A stretch of 64,000 nucleotides of DNA from contig JAHLLS010000001.1 of the NCBI GenBank assembly GCA_020444045.1, positions 1 through 64,000 of the forward strand. The letters run 5' to 3'. The notes below the pieces were generated by a model that saw nothing but the letters and a program-made list of their open reading frames with translations, ran no database searches and was not told where the DNA came from. Origin of the DNA: Deltaproteobacteria bacterium. GTDB taxonomy: Bacteria > Desulfobacterota > Desulfobacteria > Desulfobacterales > UBA5852. Positions 31,922-41,318 of this stretch are shown here, in pieces. The position numbers were made by a program, and so were the translations under genes. Each line of letters starts with the position of its first letter. Position 1 is the first letter of the stretch.

Positions 31922-32974
31922 TTATCCCACGATGAAGTAAACCAGGCCGATTGCCATCAAACTGCCAACCCGCAGCACCTGGCCAATAACCAGCAACTGG
32001 GTCCCCATTTTGGGCTGAAAAATACCCATATAGTGCGGCAGCTGGTGACGCAGTGCCCGGATAGGAAACGCCAGAATGTTGCCGATGAGAAGCGCCAGGA
32101 CGGTCTGTTTGACGGTCAACACGCCGGCATCCATGAGGGCCCCGGCAGCGGCAAACCCGGAGGTGAATTCGGCCACGAAGCTCAGCACCACCATCGAAAG
32201 ACTTTCCACCGGGATGAAAGAAGATACCACCAAATGCGCCAGCGCGTCCTGCGTGAAAGCAAACCACCCCATGGTGTTGGCCAGAAATACCGCCACATAA
32301 ATGGGAATCACATAGACCGCCACCATGGTCATGCGACGCGGCAGCTTGCGGCGGACGCCAGCCAGGATTTCGCGGAACGAGGCGATTTTGGAGGTGCGTG
32401 TGTCGGCAGGGGCCGAGAGCGCTGCTGTTGTCGGGGGTAGCCGGAGATGGCCGTAGCACAGCAGCAGCAGGGTCCTTAGCAGCGCCGCTGAGAATGTCAG
32501 CAGGAAATAGAGCAGACCCGCCCGGCCGGTCAGCGGGACGACAATGAAAAAGGTGGTCGGCAAATGCAGGAAAAAGGCCGGGAACTGGTTGATGAAGTTG
32601 GTCAGAAACAGTTGCTGGCGGGTAATTTTCTCTTCCCGGTAGAATTCCACCAGCATGGCGTTGGCGGTCACGCCGGAAATGAAGGCGGCCATGAAGGCGG
32701 CGCCGCAGCGGTGGCCGAGACGACCGAACCGGAACACCGGACGCGCGGCGATCGCCAGGGCCCGCGTCCAGCCCAGCGCTTCGATCACCTGCCCCGCCAT
32801 GAGGCCCACCAGGATAAACCCCAGCAGACGCAACAGAGGACGGATAAGACGCCCGCCCGCAGCGGACCAAGACAGCGTCTCCAGGCCATAAACGCCGGCG
32901 GTCAGCATGGCCAGGGTCACGCCCAACGACACCGCGAGAGCCCGATAAGGGTGATTAGCCTTCTTGCGTGCCAT
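31922..32974 (-). CDS. Membrane permease with nucleoside-recognition (Gate) domains
   Basis: A 350-aa integral membrane protein with about eight to ten hydrophobic segments. It has two Gate-like halves: one around FGRLGHRCGAAFMAAFISG and NFINQFPAFFLHLPTTFFIVV, and one around VAVFLANTMGWFAF. Gate domains occur in FeoB and SpmA-type proteins. It is the last gene of the riboswitch-controlled cobalamin-related operon, and its ATG overlaps the cbiL stop by 20 nt, so a role in metal or corrinoid-precursor transport is likely. The substrate is unknown. A different frame on the same strand at 31776-32870 is a shadow. Confidence 0.8.
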   Translation of the reverse strand: MARKKANHPYRALAVSLGVTLAMLTAGVYGLETLSWSAAGGRLIRPLLRLLGFILVGLMAGQVIEALGWTRALAIAARPVFRFGRLGHRCGAAFMAAFISGVTANAMLVEFYREEKITRQQLFLTNFINQFPAFFLHLPTTFFIVVPLTGRAGLLYFLLTFSAALLRTLLLLCYGHLRLPPTTAALSAPADTRTSKIASFREILAGVRRKLPRRMTMVAVYVIPIYVAVFLANTMGWFAFTQDALAHLVVSSFIPVESLSMVVLSFVAEFTSGFAAAGALMDAGVLTVKQTVLALLIGNILAFPIRALRHQLPHYMGIFQPKMGTQLLVIGQVLRVGSLMAIGLVYFIVG

Positions 32975-33692
32975 TGGAATTGGATTTCTTGGCGATGATC
33001 AGGGTCCAGTAATTCGGCTCCCGGTTCAGCAGCGCGCTGACGTCCCGGATCAACTCCTCCCCAGGCTGGGAGCAGCTCACCACCCCGGCCGCATGGCTCA
33101 GCATACCGGCCTCATCCAGGGCTTCGCAAATGCTGGGCACGTTGCGGTAGGCTTTCATGAAAACAACGTTGTCCGGCTTATGGTGCTGCTCGCGCAGACG
33201 GTCGCCCCCCTGGGCGCCGGACAGCACCAGGAGCGATTCCTCACCTTCCACCAGGGGCATGTTGAGCGCCGCCGCCGAGGCCTGGTAGGAGGTGATCCCC
33301 GGTATGGTTTCCACGGCCACCTGTGGATAGCGATCCTTGATCTGCCGCAAAAGATAGCCGAAGGTGGAAAACGTCAGGGAGTCTCCCAGGGTGAGAAAGG
33401 CCGCATCGTGCCCCTGCTTTAAAAAATCCGCCACGATGGCGGCATTGGCCGCCCAGGCCTCCTGTTTGGCCGCCACATCCTGGGTCATGGGAAACGCCAG
33501 TGGATGCACCCGGGCATCTTTGGGAATGTGCGACCTGGCGATTTCCAGCGCCAGGCTGTAGTCATTTTTCGACGAGGCCGCCGTGAAAACAACCGACACC
33601 TGCTGCAATACCTTGACCGCCTTCAGCGTCAGCAGGTCGGGATCGCCGGGGCCCACCCCAATGCCATAGAGTTTACCGATTTGATGGTTCAT
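32955..33692 (-). CDS. cbiL: Cobalt-factor II / precorrin-2 C20-methyltransferase CbiL
   Basis: A 245-aa SAM-dependent methyltransferase of the cobalamin pathway, methylating C20 of cobalt-factor II, the step straight after CbiK. Signatures are YGIGVGPGDPDLLTLKA at the N-terminus, LGDSLTFSTFGY (SAM loop) and VETIPGITSYQASAA, the CbiL/CobI form of the family motif. Its start overlaps the stop of the binding-protein gene by 20 nt and its end overlaps the permease start, pointing to tight coupling. It supports the anaerobic (cobalt-early) path. Confidence 0.92.
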   Translation of the reverse strand: MNHQIGKLYGIGVGPGDPDLLTLKAVKVLQQVSVVFTAASSKNDYSLALEIARSHIPKDARVHPLAFPMTQDVAAKQEAWAANAAIVADFLKQGHDAAFLTLGDSLTFSTFGYLLRQIKDRYPQVAVETIPGITSYQASAAALNMPLVEGEESLLVLSGAQGGDRLREQHHKPDNVVFMKAYRNVPSICEALDEAGMLSHAAGVVSCSQPGEELIRDVSALLNREPNYWTLIIAKKSNSNGTQEG

Positions 33693-34722
33693 GCGAAACT
33701 TTCACTTCATTTGGGTTCGGGCGCGCGCCGGCCACGGCGGCGCCCAGCGCCCCGTCAGCCTTTTGGAGAATTCGTGCGCCGTGATCCCGGAAATGCTCCG
33801 GGTAGAGCAGGTTGCCGATCGTATGGATACCGTCGAGCAGCCGCCAGGTGGGACGTGCGACGATGGTTTCGTCGATAATGAAAATTTGCCCGTCTTTGAC
33901 CGCCTTGATAACGTCAAATCCCGGTTCATTGCGAATCAGCGCCGTGGTCGGCTGGTTCATGGCCCCATGCTGCGCGAGGTAGACATCGATTTCCCCGGCT
34001 CGGCTTAAGATGCGTTCTTTGCCGTAATAGGCGATATTGGTCGTACGGACCCGGTCCGCATCGGCGGCCACATTGATACCGCCCGCGGTTTCCAGCGCAA
34101 AAATCGGCATGGACCCGGGGGTGAACGTTTTCATCCGCTTGTGAATGGCCTCGAAATAGACGCGTTTAGGCGCCTCAACAGAAGCGGCCAACGCCTGAAA
34201 ATCCGCAACGGCCTGGTGAAAGGCCTCGATCATGGCCTCCGCGCGGGCCCCCTGTCCGGTCAATAGGCCCAAAATTCGCCAGTAAGCCACCATCTCTTCA
34301 ATGGTGCCGGGCTGCAGCGACACCACGGTGATGCCGCTCTGCTCCAGGCGCTGGATCAGGGGCGCGTAGCCACGATCGATCATGGGGCGGATCAGCACCA
34401 GATCCGGCGCCGCCGCCAGAAAGCGCTCGGGACCGTCATGATAGGAAAATATCGGCTTTGACCTTGCCCGCGGGGGATAGGCGTCATTCCGTCCGACCCC
34501 GATCAGGGCATCTTCGGCCCCCAGCTTGAAAAGATTCTCCGTATGCGCACCATAGAGCGAGATCACCCGTCGAAAGGGCTGTTCAAAAGAAATCGAGCGG
34601 CCGGCGGCGTCTGTGATAACCGCGGCCCGTCCATCCGCAACCCACCCGCAGACCAGTGCCATCATCAGGCCAAGTGCCCCGATTACGTCTCTTTTGCTGA
34701 AGGGGTGTCTGAAAACCATCAT
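33673..34722 (-). CDS. Periplasmic binding protein of a BtuF/FepB-type importer
   Basis: A 349-aa class III periplasmic binding protein with a signal peptide (about 1-33, ending DGRAAV). The start of the mature part ([30 protein letters not shown]) and APDLVLIRP are typical of BtuF, FepB and HmuT. Ligand may be cobalamin, a corrinoid precursor, haem or a siderophore; the riboswitch upstream and cbiL downstream favour a corrinoid. It overlaps the ATPase gene by 4 nt (ATGA). Confidence 0.87.
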   Translation of the reverse strand: MMVFRHPFSKRDVIGALGLMMALVCGWVADGRAAVITDAAGRSISFEQPFRRVISLYGAHTENLFKLGAEDALIGVGRNDAYPPRARSKPIFSYHDGPERFLAAAPDLVLIRPMIDRGYAPLIQRLEQSGITVVSLQPGTIEEMVAYWRILGLLTGQGARAEAMIEAFHQAVADFQALAASVEAPKRVYFEAIHKRMKTFTPGSMPIFALETAGGINVAADADRVRTTNIAYYGKERILSRAGEIDVYLAQHGAMNQPTTALIRNEPGFDVIKAVKDGQIFIIDETIVARPTWRLLDGIHTIGNLLYPEHFRDHGARILQKADGALGAAVAGARPNPNEVKVSHEPSNR

Positions 34723-35507
34723 CTTCGATAAACCACCTGGGGCGCCTGCGCTTCGTTGCGGTACACCACCTGGGCGCTGACACCGTAGATATCACTGAGG
34801 GTTGCCGGGTTGAGAACCGCTTCCGTTTTGCCATGGACCGCCACCTGGCCGTCTTTCATAAATAAAAGATCGTCACAGTACATGGCCGCCAGATTGATAT
34901 CCTGGAACACGGCGATCACGGTTCGCTGCTGGCGATCCACCTGCTCGCGAAACCGATTGAGCAAGTGGAGGGCGTGCCGGATGTCCAGGTTCGAGGTGGC
35001 TTCGTCCAGCAATATGACGTCTGTATCCTGCACCAGGGCCCTGGCAATGATCACGCGCTGGCGCTCACCACCGCTGAGGGTCGTCACCTGTTTGTCGGCC
35101 AGGGCCGCAATATCCGCCGTTTCCAGCACCGCATCCACCCGGGTACGGTCGTCCGGCCCGGGGGGGGCAAACCGGGGCAGATGGGGATAGCGGCCCATCA
35201 TGACCACCTGCCGGACCGTGAACGGGAAATTGATGTAAAAATTCTGGGGCACCAGCGCCATGGCCCGTGCCAGCTCCAGGCGGCTATAGGCCTTCAGTTC
35301 GCGCCCGCGAAAATGAACCTGTCCGCCGTCAGGCCGCTGAAGGCGCATCAGCAGATCCAGCAGGGTGGTCTTGCCGCATCCGTTGGGTCCCAGCAGCCCG
35401 TAGAAACGCCCCCCCGCAAGGGTCAACGACAACCCCCGGATAACATCCCGGTCCGGATACCGGAAACGGAGATCTGTTATCCGAAACAGGTCTTTGGTAT
35501 CGTTCAT
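34719..35507 (-). CDS. ABC importer ATPase, BtuD/FepC type
   Basis: A 262-aa ATPase: Walker [11 protein letters not shown]-loop [10 protein letters not shown], signature LSGGERQR, Walker [13 protein letters not shown]. The preferred ATG 35507 overlaps the permease stop as TGATG; the frame extends to 35546 in the permease gene, but those residues are not homologous to the family. Partner of the permease and binding protein on either side. The substrate is discussed with the binding protein. Confidence 0.9.
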   Translation of the reverse strand: MNDTKDLFRITDLRFRYPDRDVIRGLSLTLAGGRFYGLLGPNGCGKTTLLDLLMRLQRPDGGQVHFRGRELKAYSRLELARAMALVPQNFYINFPFTVRQVVMMGRYPHLPRFAPPGPDDRTRVDAVLETADIAALADKQVTTLSGGERQRVIIARALVQDTDVILLDEATSNLDIRHALHLLNRFREQVDRQQRTVIAVFQDINLAAMYCDDLLFMKDGQVAVHGKTEAVLNPATLSDIYGVSAQVVYRNEAQAPQVVYRR

Positions 35508-36601
35508 CAGGCCTTCCCCAACTGGCGGCGGCGAAACACGTAACAAAAAAACGGCCCCCCCACCAACGCGGTCAACACCCCGATCGGGATCTCCTGGGGC
35601 AGCACGGCCCGGGTCAGGGTATCGGCCCCCAGCAGCAGAATCGCCCCGGCCAGCATGGATACCGTCAGCAACCGGCGGTTGTCCGGTCCGGCCAGCATGC
35701 GCATCATGTGCGGTACCAGCAGGCCCACGAAACCGATGATCCCGGACACGGCCACGCAGACCGCCGAAACCAGTGACGCCGCAATCAGCAAAACCAGCGT
35801 CACGCGCTGGAAATCAACCCCCAGGGACGCGGCCGAACGTTCGCCCAGCGCCATCAGGTTCAGATCCCGGGCATACACCATGAACACTGCCAGGCTGGCG
35901 ACCACGGTCGTCCCCACCATGGCCACGTCGACCCAGGTGCGGGAGGCAAAGCTGCCCATCAGCCAGAAAATAATGACCCCCACCTGTTCGTCGGCCACGT
36001 ATTTCAGGAAACTGATGCCGGCCGACAGGATGGCCGCCACGATGATGCCGGACAGGACAAGGTTGGTGGACGACAACCCCCCACTGCCCGATGCCAGAAA
36101 CACCACCAGCAGCAATGTACCGGCCGCTCCCACGAAGGCGAAAAGCGGCACCGAATAGATCCCCAGCAACCCGATATTCAGGAGGAGCGCAATCGAGGCC
36201 CCGAAGGCGGCCCCGGCCGATACGCCCAGGGTGTAGGGATCCGCCAGCGGGTTCAGCAGAATGCCCTGAAAGACAACCCCGGCCAGGGCCAGTCCGCCGC
36301 CCACCAGGGCCGACGTCAAAATCCGGGGCAGACGCACGTCCGTCACCACCACCGTCCAGACCGGATCGATCTGCGCGATCCATTCGGGTTGGTCGAACAG
36401 GCGGGCGGCCATGATTTGCAGGACGGCCGGGAAGGGCAGGCGAATATACCCCAGGGAAGCTGCTCCCACCACGGCAACGGCCAGCAGAAACAGCAGACCG
36501 GCAATCGTCCCAAACGTCGAAGGCACCGTAAACGCGACACGCGACACGGGTCGATCACGCTCTTGGGACTCTATGCTCCTGGTTTCACCGGAACGTTCCA
36601 T
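35507..36601 (-). CDS. ABC importer permease, BtuC/FecCD type
   Basis: A 364-aa FecCD-family permease with about nine or ten membrane helices after a hydrophilic N-terminus of 30 residues. Typical features are [19 protein letters not shown] and [29 protein letters not shown]-type [10 protein letters not shown] near 255 (coupling segment), and [12 protein letters not shown]. It lies 128 nt after the exported CbiK gene on the same strand, so one transcript from the riboswitch is likely. Confidence 0.92.
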   Translation of the reverse strand: MERSGETRSIESQERDRPVSRVAFTVPSTFGTIAGLLFLLAVAVVGAASLGYIRLPFPAVLQIMAARLFDQPEWIAQIDPVWTVVVTDVRLPRILTSALVGGGLALAGVVFQGILLNPLADPYTLGVSAGAAFGASIALLLNIGLLGIYSVPLFAFVGAAGTLLLVVFLASGSGGLSSTNLVLSGIIVAAILSAGISFLKYVADEQVGVIIFWLMGSFASRTWVDVAMVGTTVVASLAVFMVYARDLNLMALGERSAASLGVDFQRVTLVLLIAASLVSAVCVAVSGIIGFVGLLVPHMMRMLAGPDNRRLLTVSMLAGAILLLGADTLTRAVLPQEIPIGVLTALVGGPFFCYVFRRRQLGKA

Positions 36602-36728
36602 TGGCTCACTGCGTTGTTGAACCGGGATCCATCTGGCGTTCTGTGAACAAATCGGCCCGATTCGTTTTCTCTTAAAACGCCCGCCGATGGTCGTCTCCCA
36701 CCAACGGGCGAATGGTCAGCCATTTTTT
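36602..36728. other. Short gap between the exported cbiK and the permease gene
   Basis: A 127-nt gap on a common transcription unit; I see no terminator, promoter or gene in it. Confidence 0.4.
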
Positions 36729-37610
36729 TCAGAAATGGCTCAACGGTCCATCAATGTGACTAACCCAGATGTCGACAAATTCATCGTATTCGGCCGTGCC
36801 CTTGAGAACGGGAACACATTCGATCCCGGCCTTGGTCAGGATGGACATCCACGAATCGTCTTCAGCACCGGCCATGTCATTCTTGGCATGATCGCCGGCC
36901 ACGGACATAAACGGCATCAGGTACGCCTTTTTGATTTCCTTTTTGAGCATCAGTTCCTGGATCAAGCCCACGTCAGGATAGCCTTCCACCGTACCCACAA
37001 AGATGTTGGGGTCCTTGAGCTGCAACTGGAACATGAGGGCAGCGTAAAAGGCATTGGACGGATGGTGGGTGCCGTGGCCCATCAATACAACGGCTTCGTC
37101 TTTTTGGCGCTCTTTGGGGATCGTTTTTATGATGGCCGCCACGATGCGTTGCATGTCTTCCTGGGTAGACATCAGGGGATAGCCCAAAATGACGCGTTCA
37201 AATCCGCCCATCATTTTGAAGGCCCCCACCGTGCGACGCAAGTCATGATATTCAGCGCCCCCAATCGTATGCAGACTCTGCACCGCTACATGAGTGAATT
37301 TTTCGTCCTGCATCTTGGCGAGGGCCACCTCGGGCGAATCCAGCAGTTGCCCCTGCTTGGCCAGTTTTTCTCTTATGATATAAGAGGTATAGGCCCAGCG
37401 GACCGGAATGCCGGGGTAGGCTTCTTTGACCCTTTTGTCGATGTTCGCAAACGACACCTGGGCCGAGGCTTCACTGGATCCGAAGGCCACCAGCAAAATC
37501 CCTTTTTTCATGGGGCGCGCATCCCCGTGCCCGCTCGCCAGTGCCGCGGAAGCAAAAACGACCATGGTCAATACCGCTGCGCCAATCCAGAACCTGCTCA
37601 CTTTCATCAT
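36729..37610 (-). CDS. Exported CbiK-type cobaltochelatase (CbiKP-like)
   Basis: About 293 aa. Unlike the CbiK at 27579-28367 this one has a signal peptide (IGAAVLTMVVFASAALA), so it acts in the periplasm. The chelatase motifs are kept: VQSLHTIGGAEYHD, VLMGHGTHHPS and PFMSVAGDHAKNDM, with the catalytic His and Glu residues. Desulfovibrio has a similar periplasmic CbiKP that also binds haem. ATG 37610, 6 nt after GAGGAG, is preferred among clustered starts. It is the first gene downstream of a cobalamin riboswitch and begins a run with a BtuFCD-like importer and cbiL. Why a sirohydrochlorin chelatase should lie outside the cytoplasm is unsettled. Confidence 0.9.
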   Translation of the reverse strand: MMKVSRFWIGAAVLTMVVFASAALASGHGDARPMKKGILLVAFGSSEASAQVSFANIDKRVKEAYPGIPVRWAYTSYIIREKLAKQGQLLDSPEVALAKMQDEKFTHVAVQSLHTIGGAEYHDLRRTVGAFKMMGGFERVILGYPLMSTQEDMQRIVAAIIKTIPKERQKDEAVVLMGHGTHHPSNAFYAALMFQLQLKDPNIFVGTVEGYPDVGLIQELMLKKEIKKAYLMPFMSVAGDHAKNDMAGAEDDSWMSILTKAGIECVPVLKGTAEYDEFVDIWVSHIDGPLSHF

Positions 37611-37715
37611 CACCATCTCCTCGTCTGCTGAAAGGTAAGTAAAGTAGCCTGCCTTGCAGAAACCGTTTCAGCAACCACAGCGATCATGGACCGATCCAGC
37701 GCCGGTTAGGATGAC

Positions 37716-37762
37716 TTCAAAAAAACAAAAGCCCTTCAAGCGAATCGGCTTGAAGGGCTGCA
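37716..37762 (-). terminator. Riboswitch-controlled intrinsic terminator
   Basis: On the minus strand AGCCCTTCAAG pairs with CTTGAAGGGCT over 11 bp around an 8-nt loop, followed by TTTTGTTTTTT. It lies between the riboswitch and the exported cbiK gene, which it should attenuate when B12 is bound. Confidence 0.88.
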
Positions 37763-37844
37763 CCCAGCTTACTTGGCCCTGTATGTCGTGTTTTGTATCG
37801 GTTGCCGCTGTCGTTACCGCTCCGCAAAGGCAGAACCCGATCGT

Positions 37845-38000
37845 CAAGGCAGGTCTTCTGGCTCCCGGATCTTCCTACCTCCCAACCCTTCCCGCAGGCG
37901 GCTTCCCCACAGTGGATGTGTCAGGTTTCGTCCCCGGTTACAGCGGCGGGACCGCTCCCGAATTACACGGGATTTCCTATTAAGCGCACAGGCACCTTGT
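37845..38000 (-). ncRNA. Adenosylcobalamin riboswitch
   Basis: Reading the minus strand from 38000: AAGGTGCC, then TTAATAGGAAATCCCG, GAGCGGTCCCGCCGCTGTAA, GGGGAAGCC and finally the B12-box form AGCCAGAAGACCTGCC near 37848-37863. Order and spacing match the cobalamin class. It is followed by a terminator at 37716-37762 and the exported cbiK gene. Turned-off expression on B12 binding is the usual output; here the targets are the chelatase and, likely, the downstream importer and cbiL. Confidence 0.95.
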
Positions 38001-38249
38001 TGGCCTCTATCTATGGGAACCCCTTCGGCTTGTCAATCGGTTTTAGGAAACGGTTTGCCGCCGGCCATGCGTAAACCGCTTCTTGAAAAGCCCCTGCAAT
38101 TATGCGATAGGATACCATTTTCGTTGCACCGGACGCGTGGCAGGGCTTTCAGGCTGCAGCCGTGCGCCCCTGCACAACCCCTATCACCCCCGGCGGACAT
38201 CCCTTGCGTTGCGTCCGCCGTTTGTATTCGCGGGAGACCCTGTAAGCCG
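38001..38249. other. Divergent region between the riboswitch and argS
   Basis: About 250 nt that should hold the minus-strand promoter of the riboswitch transcript and the plus-strand promoter of argS. A GGCGGAC/GTCCGCC hairpin lies at about 38200-38228 and a longer GGCAGGG...CCCCTGC inverted repeat near 38143-38178. No gene seen. Confidence 0.4.
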
Positions 38250-39917
38250 ATGATAAAAAGCAACCTCAAGCAGATTGTCCGGGAGGCCGCCCAACGGGCG
38301 CATGCCCAAGGCCATCTTCCCTCCGACGATTTCCCCGACGTCGAAATCGAAGAACCGAAAAACGAAACCCACGGCGATTTTTCCACCAACCTGGCCATGA
38401 TCATGGCCAAGGCCCAGAAAATGGCGCCCCGCAAGATAGCCGAAATTTTGCAGCCCTATCTGGAGGAGGCCGCGGCCTGGATCCAGAAAACCGACATCGC
38501 GGGCCCGGGGTTTATCAACTTTTTTATTGCTTCCGACGCCTGGGGACCGGTGCTGACCACCATCCATGCCGCCAACGACCGCTACGGCGCCTCTGCTATC
38601 GGAGAAGGCCGGAAAATCCAGGTGGAGTTCGTCAGTTCCAACCCCACCGGCCCGCTGCATGTCGGTCACGGGCGCGGCGCCGCGGTGGGTGACAGTGTGG
38701 CCCGCATCCTGGCCTTCAGCGGCTACGACGTGCAGCGCGAATACTATATCAATGATTCGGGCCGCCAGATCCGCACCCTGGGCTTGTCCGTCCTGCTGCG
38801 ATACAGGGCGTTGTTCGGTGAAAGTATTGACTTTCCGGAGACCTGCTACCAGGGCGACTACATCATAGAGATGGCCCGTGCCCTGAAGGATCAGCAGGGC
38901 GACCGGCTGCTCTCCCAGAGCGAAGACGAAGCCGTCACCATCTGTGCGCGCTATGCGGCCGGCCTGATCATTGAAGGCATCCGGCAGGACCTTCTGGACT
39001 TCGGGGTCTCCTTCGACCAGTGGTTCAGCGAGCAAAGCCTCTATGATTCCGGCCGGGTCGATACCTGTATCGCAACCCTGCGTGAAAAAAAGCAAGTCTA
39101 CGAAAAAGACGGGGCCCTCTGGTTTAAATCCACCGACTTCGGGGATGAAAAAGACCGGGTGGTGGTGCGCAACAACGGCATCACGACCTATTTTGCATCG
39201 GACATCGCCTACCACCAGGAAAAATTCGAGCGCGGGTTTGACCGGGTGATCGATGTCTGGGGGGCTGATCACCACGGGTACATTCCGCGCATGAAAGCCG
39301 CGGTGGCCGCTTCCGGCGTGAATCCGGAAAATTTTCAGGTCATCCTGGTGCAACTGGTCAATCTTTTACGGGGCGGGGCACCGGTGGCCATGTCCACCCG
39401 GGCGGGTGAATTCGTCACCCTGCAGGACGTCGTCAATGAAGTGGGCAGCGATGCGGCCCGCTTCCTTTTTCTCACGCGCCATTATGACAGCCCGCTGGAC
39501 TTCGATCTCGAAGTGGCCAAGCAGAAATCCAATGACAACCCCGTCTATTATGTCCAGTATGTTCACGCCCGGATTGCCAGCATCTGTCGCAAGGCTGAAA
39601 TCGACCTGCCCGAAGGGGCGCCTTTGGACCCGCAGGCGTTGGCCGCGCTGACCGACCCGGAAGATGTCCAATTGATCAAACAGCTCAATCGTTACCCCGA
39701 TACCGTTCAGACCAGTGCCCGCTTTATGGAGCCGCACCGGGTGACCTTTTACCTGATGACCCTTGCAGGGGCTTTTCATTCCTACTATAACCGGCAACGG
39801 GTATTGACCGACGATCCGATCACGACCAAAGGCCGTTTATATTTGGTAACCGCCGTCCAGAAAGTCATCCGCAATGGATTGGCCTTGTTGGGTGTTTCCG
39901 CCCCGGACCATATGTAA
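38250..39917 (+). CDS. argS: Arginyl-tRNA synthetase
   Basis: A 555-aa class I synthetase. The N-terminal additional domain of ArgS is present, followed by the HIGH motif as HVGHGR within [15 protein letters not shown] (about residue 130). The KMSKS region is MSTRAG, which lacks the first Lys, as in many ArgS proteins. The C-terminal anticodon domain (YVQYVHARI ... [11 protein letters not shown]) is complete. ATG 38250 starts the conserved N-terminus; the frame is open upstream to 37773 over the riboswitch, which is chance. A SPOR protein gene follows after 66 nt. Confidence 0.96.
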   Translation: MIKSNLKQIVREAAQRAHAQGHLPSDDFPDVEIEEPKNETHGDFSTNLAMIMAKAQKMAPRKIAEILQPYLEEAAAWIQKTDIAGPGFINFFIASDAWGPVLTTIHAANDRYGASAIGEGRKIQVEFVSSNPTGPLHVGHGRGAAVGDSVARILAFSGYDVQREYYINDSGRQIRTLGLSVLLRYRALFGESIDFPETCYQGDYIIEMARALKDQQGDRLLSQSEDEAVTICARYAAGLIIEGIRQDLLDFGVSFDQWFSEQSLYDSGRVDTCIATLREKKQVYEKDGALWFKSTDFGDEKDRVVVRNNGITTYFASDIAYHQEKFERGFDRVIDVWGADHHGYIPRMKAAVAASGVNPENFQVILVQLVNLLRGGAPVAMSTRAGEFVTLQDVVNEVGSDAARFLFLTRHYDSPLDFDLEVAKQKSNDNPVYYVQYVHARIASICRKAEIDLPEGAPLDPQALAALTDPEDVQLIKQLNRYPDTVQTSARFMEPHRVTFYLMTLAGAFHSYYNRQRVLTDDPITTKGRLYLVTAVQKVIRNGLALLGVSAPDHM

Positions 39918-39983
39918 ACACCGGCGACAGGACACCGCCAGCAACAGCTTCCGTCGTTCCGGCCACCCGACCCGGCATGCACC

Positions 39984-40724
39984 ATGGCAAAGACCAAAAC
40001 CACCACGAAACGTAAACCCGTCTGGCAGCTCTCCCGCCGGGGGGTTTACGGCAGCATTGCGCTGGCGCTCACCGCCTGCGCCTGGACCTTTTTTGTGGGC
40101 GTCCTGGTGGGCCGGGGCACCGCACCGGTCAAATTCGACATGAAAAAGCTCGGCCAGGACCTGCACGCCCTGCGTGAGCAGGTTCAACACCAGCAGGCCC
40201 AGCAGCTGGAGGCCTACTCCGCCGCCGTCGAAAACAAATCGAATATGGATTTTTACGAAGACTTGAAGCAGCCCGGCGACGATCCGGCCATCGATCCCAA
40301 CCTGACCCGCACGCCACCCCAACCCACCATCACGCCGACGGCACCAGCCCCGGCCGAAGCTCAGCCCCCCCCGGCGCCATCCGGGGTTCCGACGATAAGC
40401 CGCATGTCCGGCTTGCAGCCAAAAAAGAAAGCCGCGGTCCACAAGCCGGCCCCGAAACCATCGCCCCCTCACACGGCATCACCCGCGGCCGCCGGAGCTT
40501 TGACGCTTCAAGTGGCTTCCCTGCAGGATGCCAAGACAGCCGATGAAATGGTGGCGCGGCTGCGCAAAGAGGGCTATAGTGCACACCGAACCAGCGTGAC
40601 CATCCCCGGCAAAGGCCGTTGGTACCGCATCCAGGTGGGCCGGTTCAGCGACCGTGAACAAGCCGCCAAAACCATGCATGCCCTGGAGTCAAAGGGCTTG
40701 AAGCCAATCCTGGTTTCGCGATAA
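39984..40724 (+). CDS. SPOR-domain membrane protein
   Basis: A 246-aa protein with a basic N-terminus, one membrane segment (about 22-44, GSIALALTACAWTFFVGVLVG), a periplasmic coiled-coil-like part rich in Gln (ALREQVQHQQAQQLEAY), a Pro/Ala-rich linker (about 100-165) and a C-terminal SPOR domain (about 172-246, LQVASLQDAKTADEMVARL ... GRWYRIQVGRFSDREQA). SPOR domains bind denuded glycan strands at the division septum. It lies between argS and gatC, as is common in this group. Confidence 0.92.
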   Translation: MAKTKTTTKRKPVWQLSRRGVYGSIALALTACAWTFFVGVLVGRGTAPVKFDMKKLGQDLHALREQVQHQQAQQLEAYSAAVENKSNMDFYEDLKQPGDDPAIDPNLTRTPPQPTITPTAPAPAEAQPPPAPSGVPTISRMSGLQPKKKAAVHKPAPKPSPPHTASPAAAGALTLQVASLQDAKTADEMVARLRKEGYSAHRTSVTIPGKGRWYRIQVGRFSDREQAAKTMHALESKGLKPILVSR

Positions 40725-40793
40725 GGACCGGGGAAGATCATAACGCCACCATCGATACCCTCTGCCATTGGCCGGAACGAAGGAGCATAACCC

Positions 40794-41081
40794 ATGAAAA
40801 TCACCCGAGAAGAAGTACAGCATGTCGCCCGCCTGGCCCGTCTGGATCTGGCGGACACGGTGCTGGACACCATGGCGGAACAGCTGGGCGGCATCCTGGA
40901 TTATATGGAAACCCTGAACCGGGTGGACACCGACGGCATTGCCCCCACGGCCCATGCCGTCTCCCAGGCCACCCCGCTGCGGGCGGATGAACGACGCCCC
41001 CATCTGGACCACGAAGCCGCACTGGCCAACGCACCGGAGCGGGACGACGAAAGTTTTATCGTGCCGCGTGTGATCAGCTGA
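40794..41081 (+). CDS. gatC: Asp/Glu-tRNA amidotransferase subunit GatC
   Basis: A 95-aa subunit that holds GatA and GatB together. The typical start MKITREEVQHVARLARL and the C-terminal PLRADERR segment (PLREDxxx) are present. It lies ahead of gatA with an inverted-repeat element between them; gatB is separate (50037-51470). Confidence 0.94.
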   Translation: MKITREEVQHVARLARLDLADTVLDTMAEQLGGILDYMETLNRVDTDGIAPTAHAVSQATPLRADERRPHLDHEAALANAPERDDESFIVPRVIS

Positions 41082-41092
41082 GATCCTGCTCA

Positions 41093-41260
41093 ATGAGGCT
41101 GTGCCAAAATAAAAAGCAACACGATGCAGGTTTTCGTCATTCCGGGCTTGACCCGGAATCCAGTTGTTTTTTCAATGTACCACAATAAGGGTTGCCGGAT
41201 CGGGGTCCGGCATGACGGGACAAAAAAAGTCCATTTTGTAATCACGAAACAGCCCCTTTA
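41093..41260. repeat. Inverted-repeat element between gatC and gatA
   Basis: Outer ends GGCTGT (41096-41101) and ACAGCC (41251-41256) are inverted. Inside is a hairpin ATTCCGGG-CTTGA-CCCGGAAT (41139-41159) and a second one CCGGA-TCGGGG-TCCGG (41195-41210), with GTCAT/ATGAC flanks in opposite directions. This is the form of a small non-coding repeat (REP or MITE-like), no protein encoded. Confidence 0.6.
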
Positions 41261-41318
41261 CGCTAGGATGACAAAAAGATGGTCGGCATAACGGCCCGAA
41301 AAAAATGAAAGATGATCC

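Noticed and set aside
31776-32870. 364-aa open frame on the minus strand in another phase
   Set aside because: Shadow of the gate-domain permease (31922-32974); hydrophilic, Gly/Arg/Pro-rich, without membrane segments.
37773-38249. N-terminal extension of the argS frame
   Set aside because: It runs over a cobalamin riboswitch on the other strand and has no homology; ArgS starts at 38250.
38184-39353. 389-aa open frame on the minus strand
   Set aside because: Antisense to argS.
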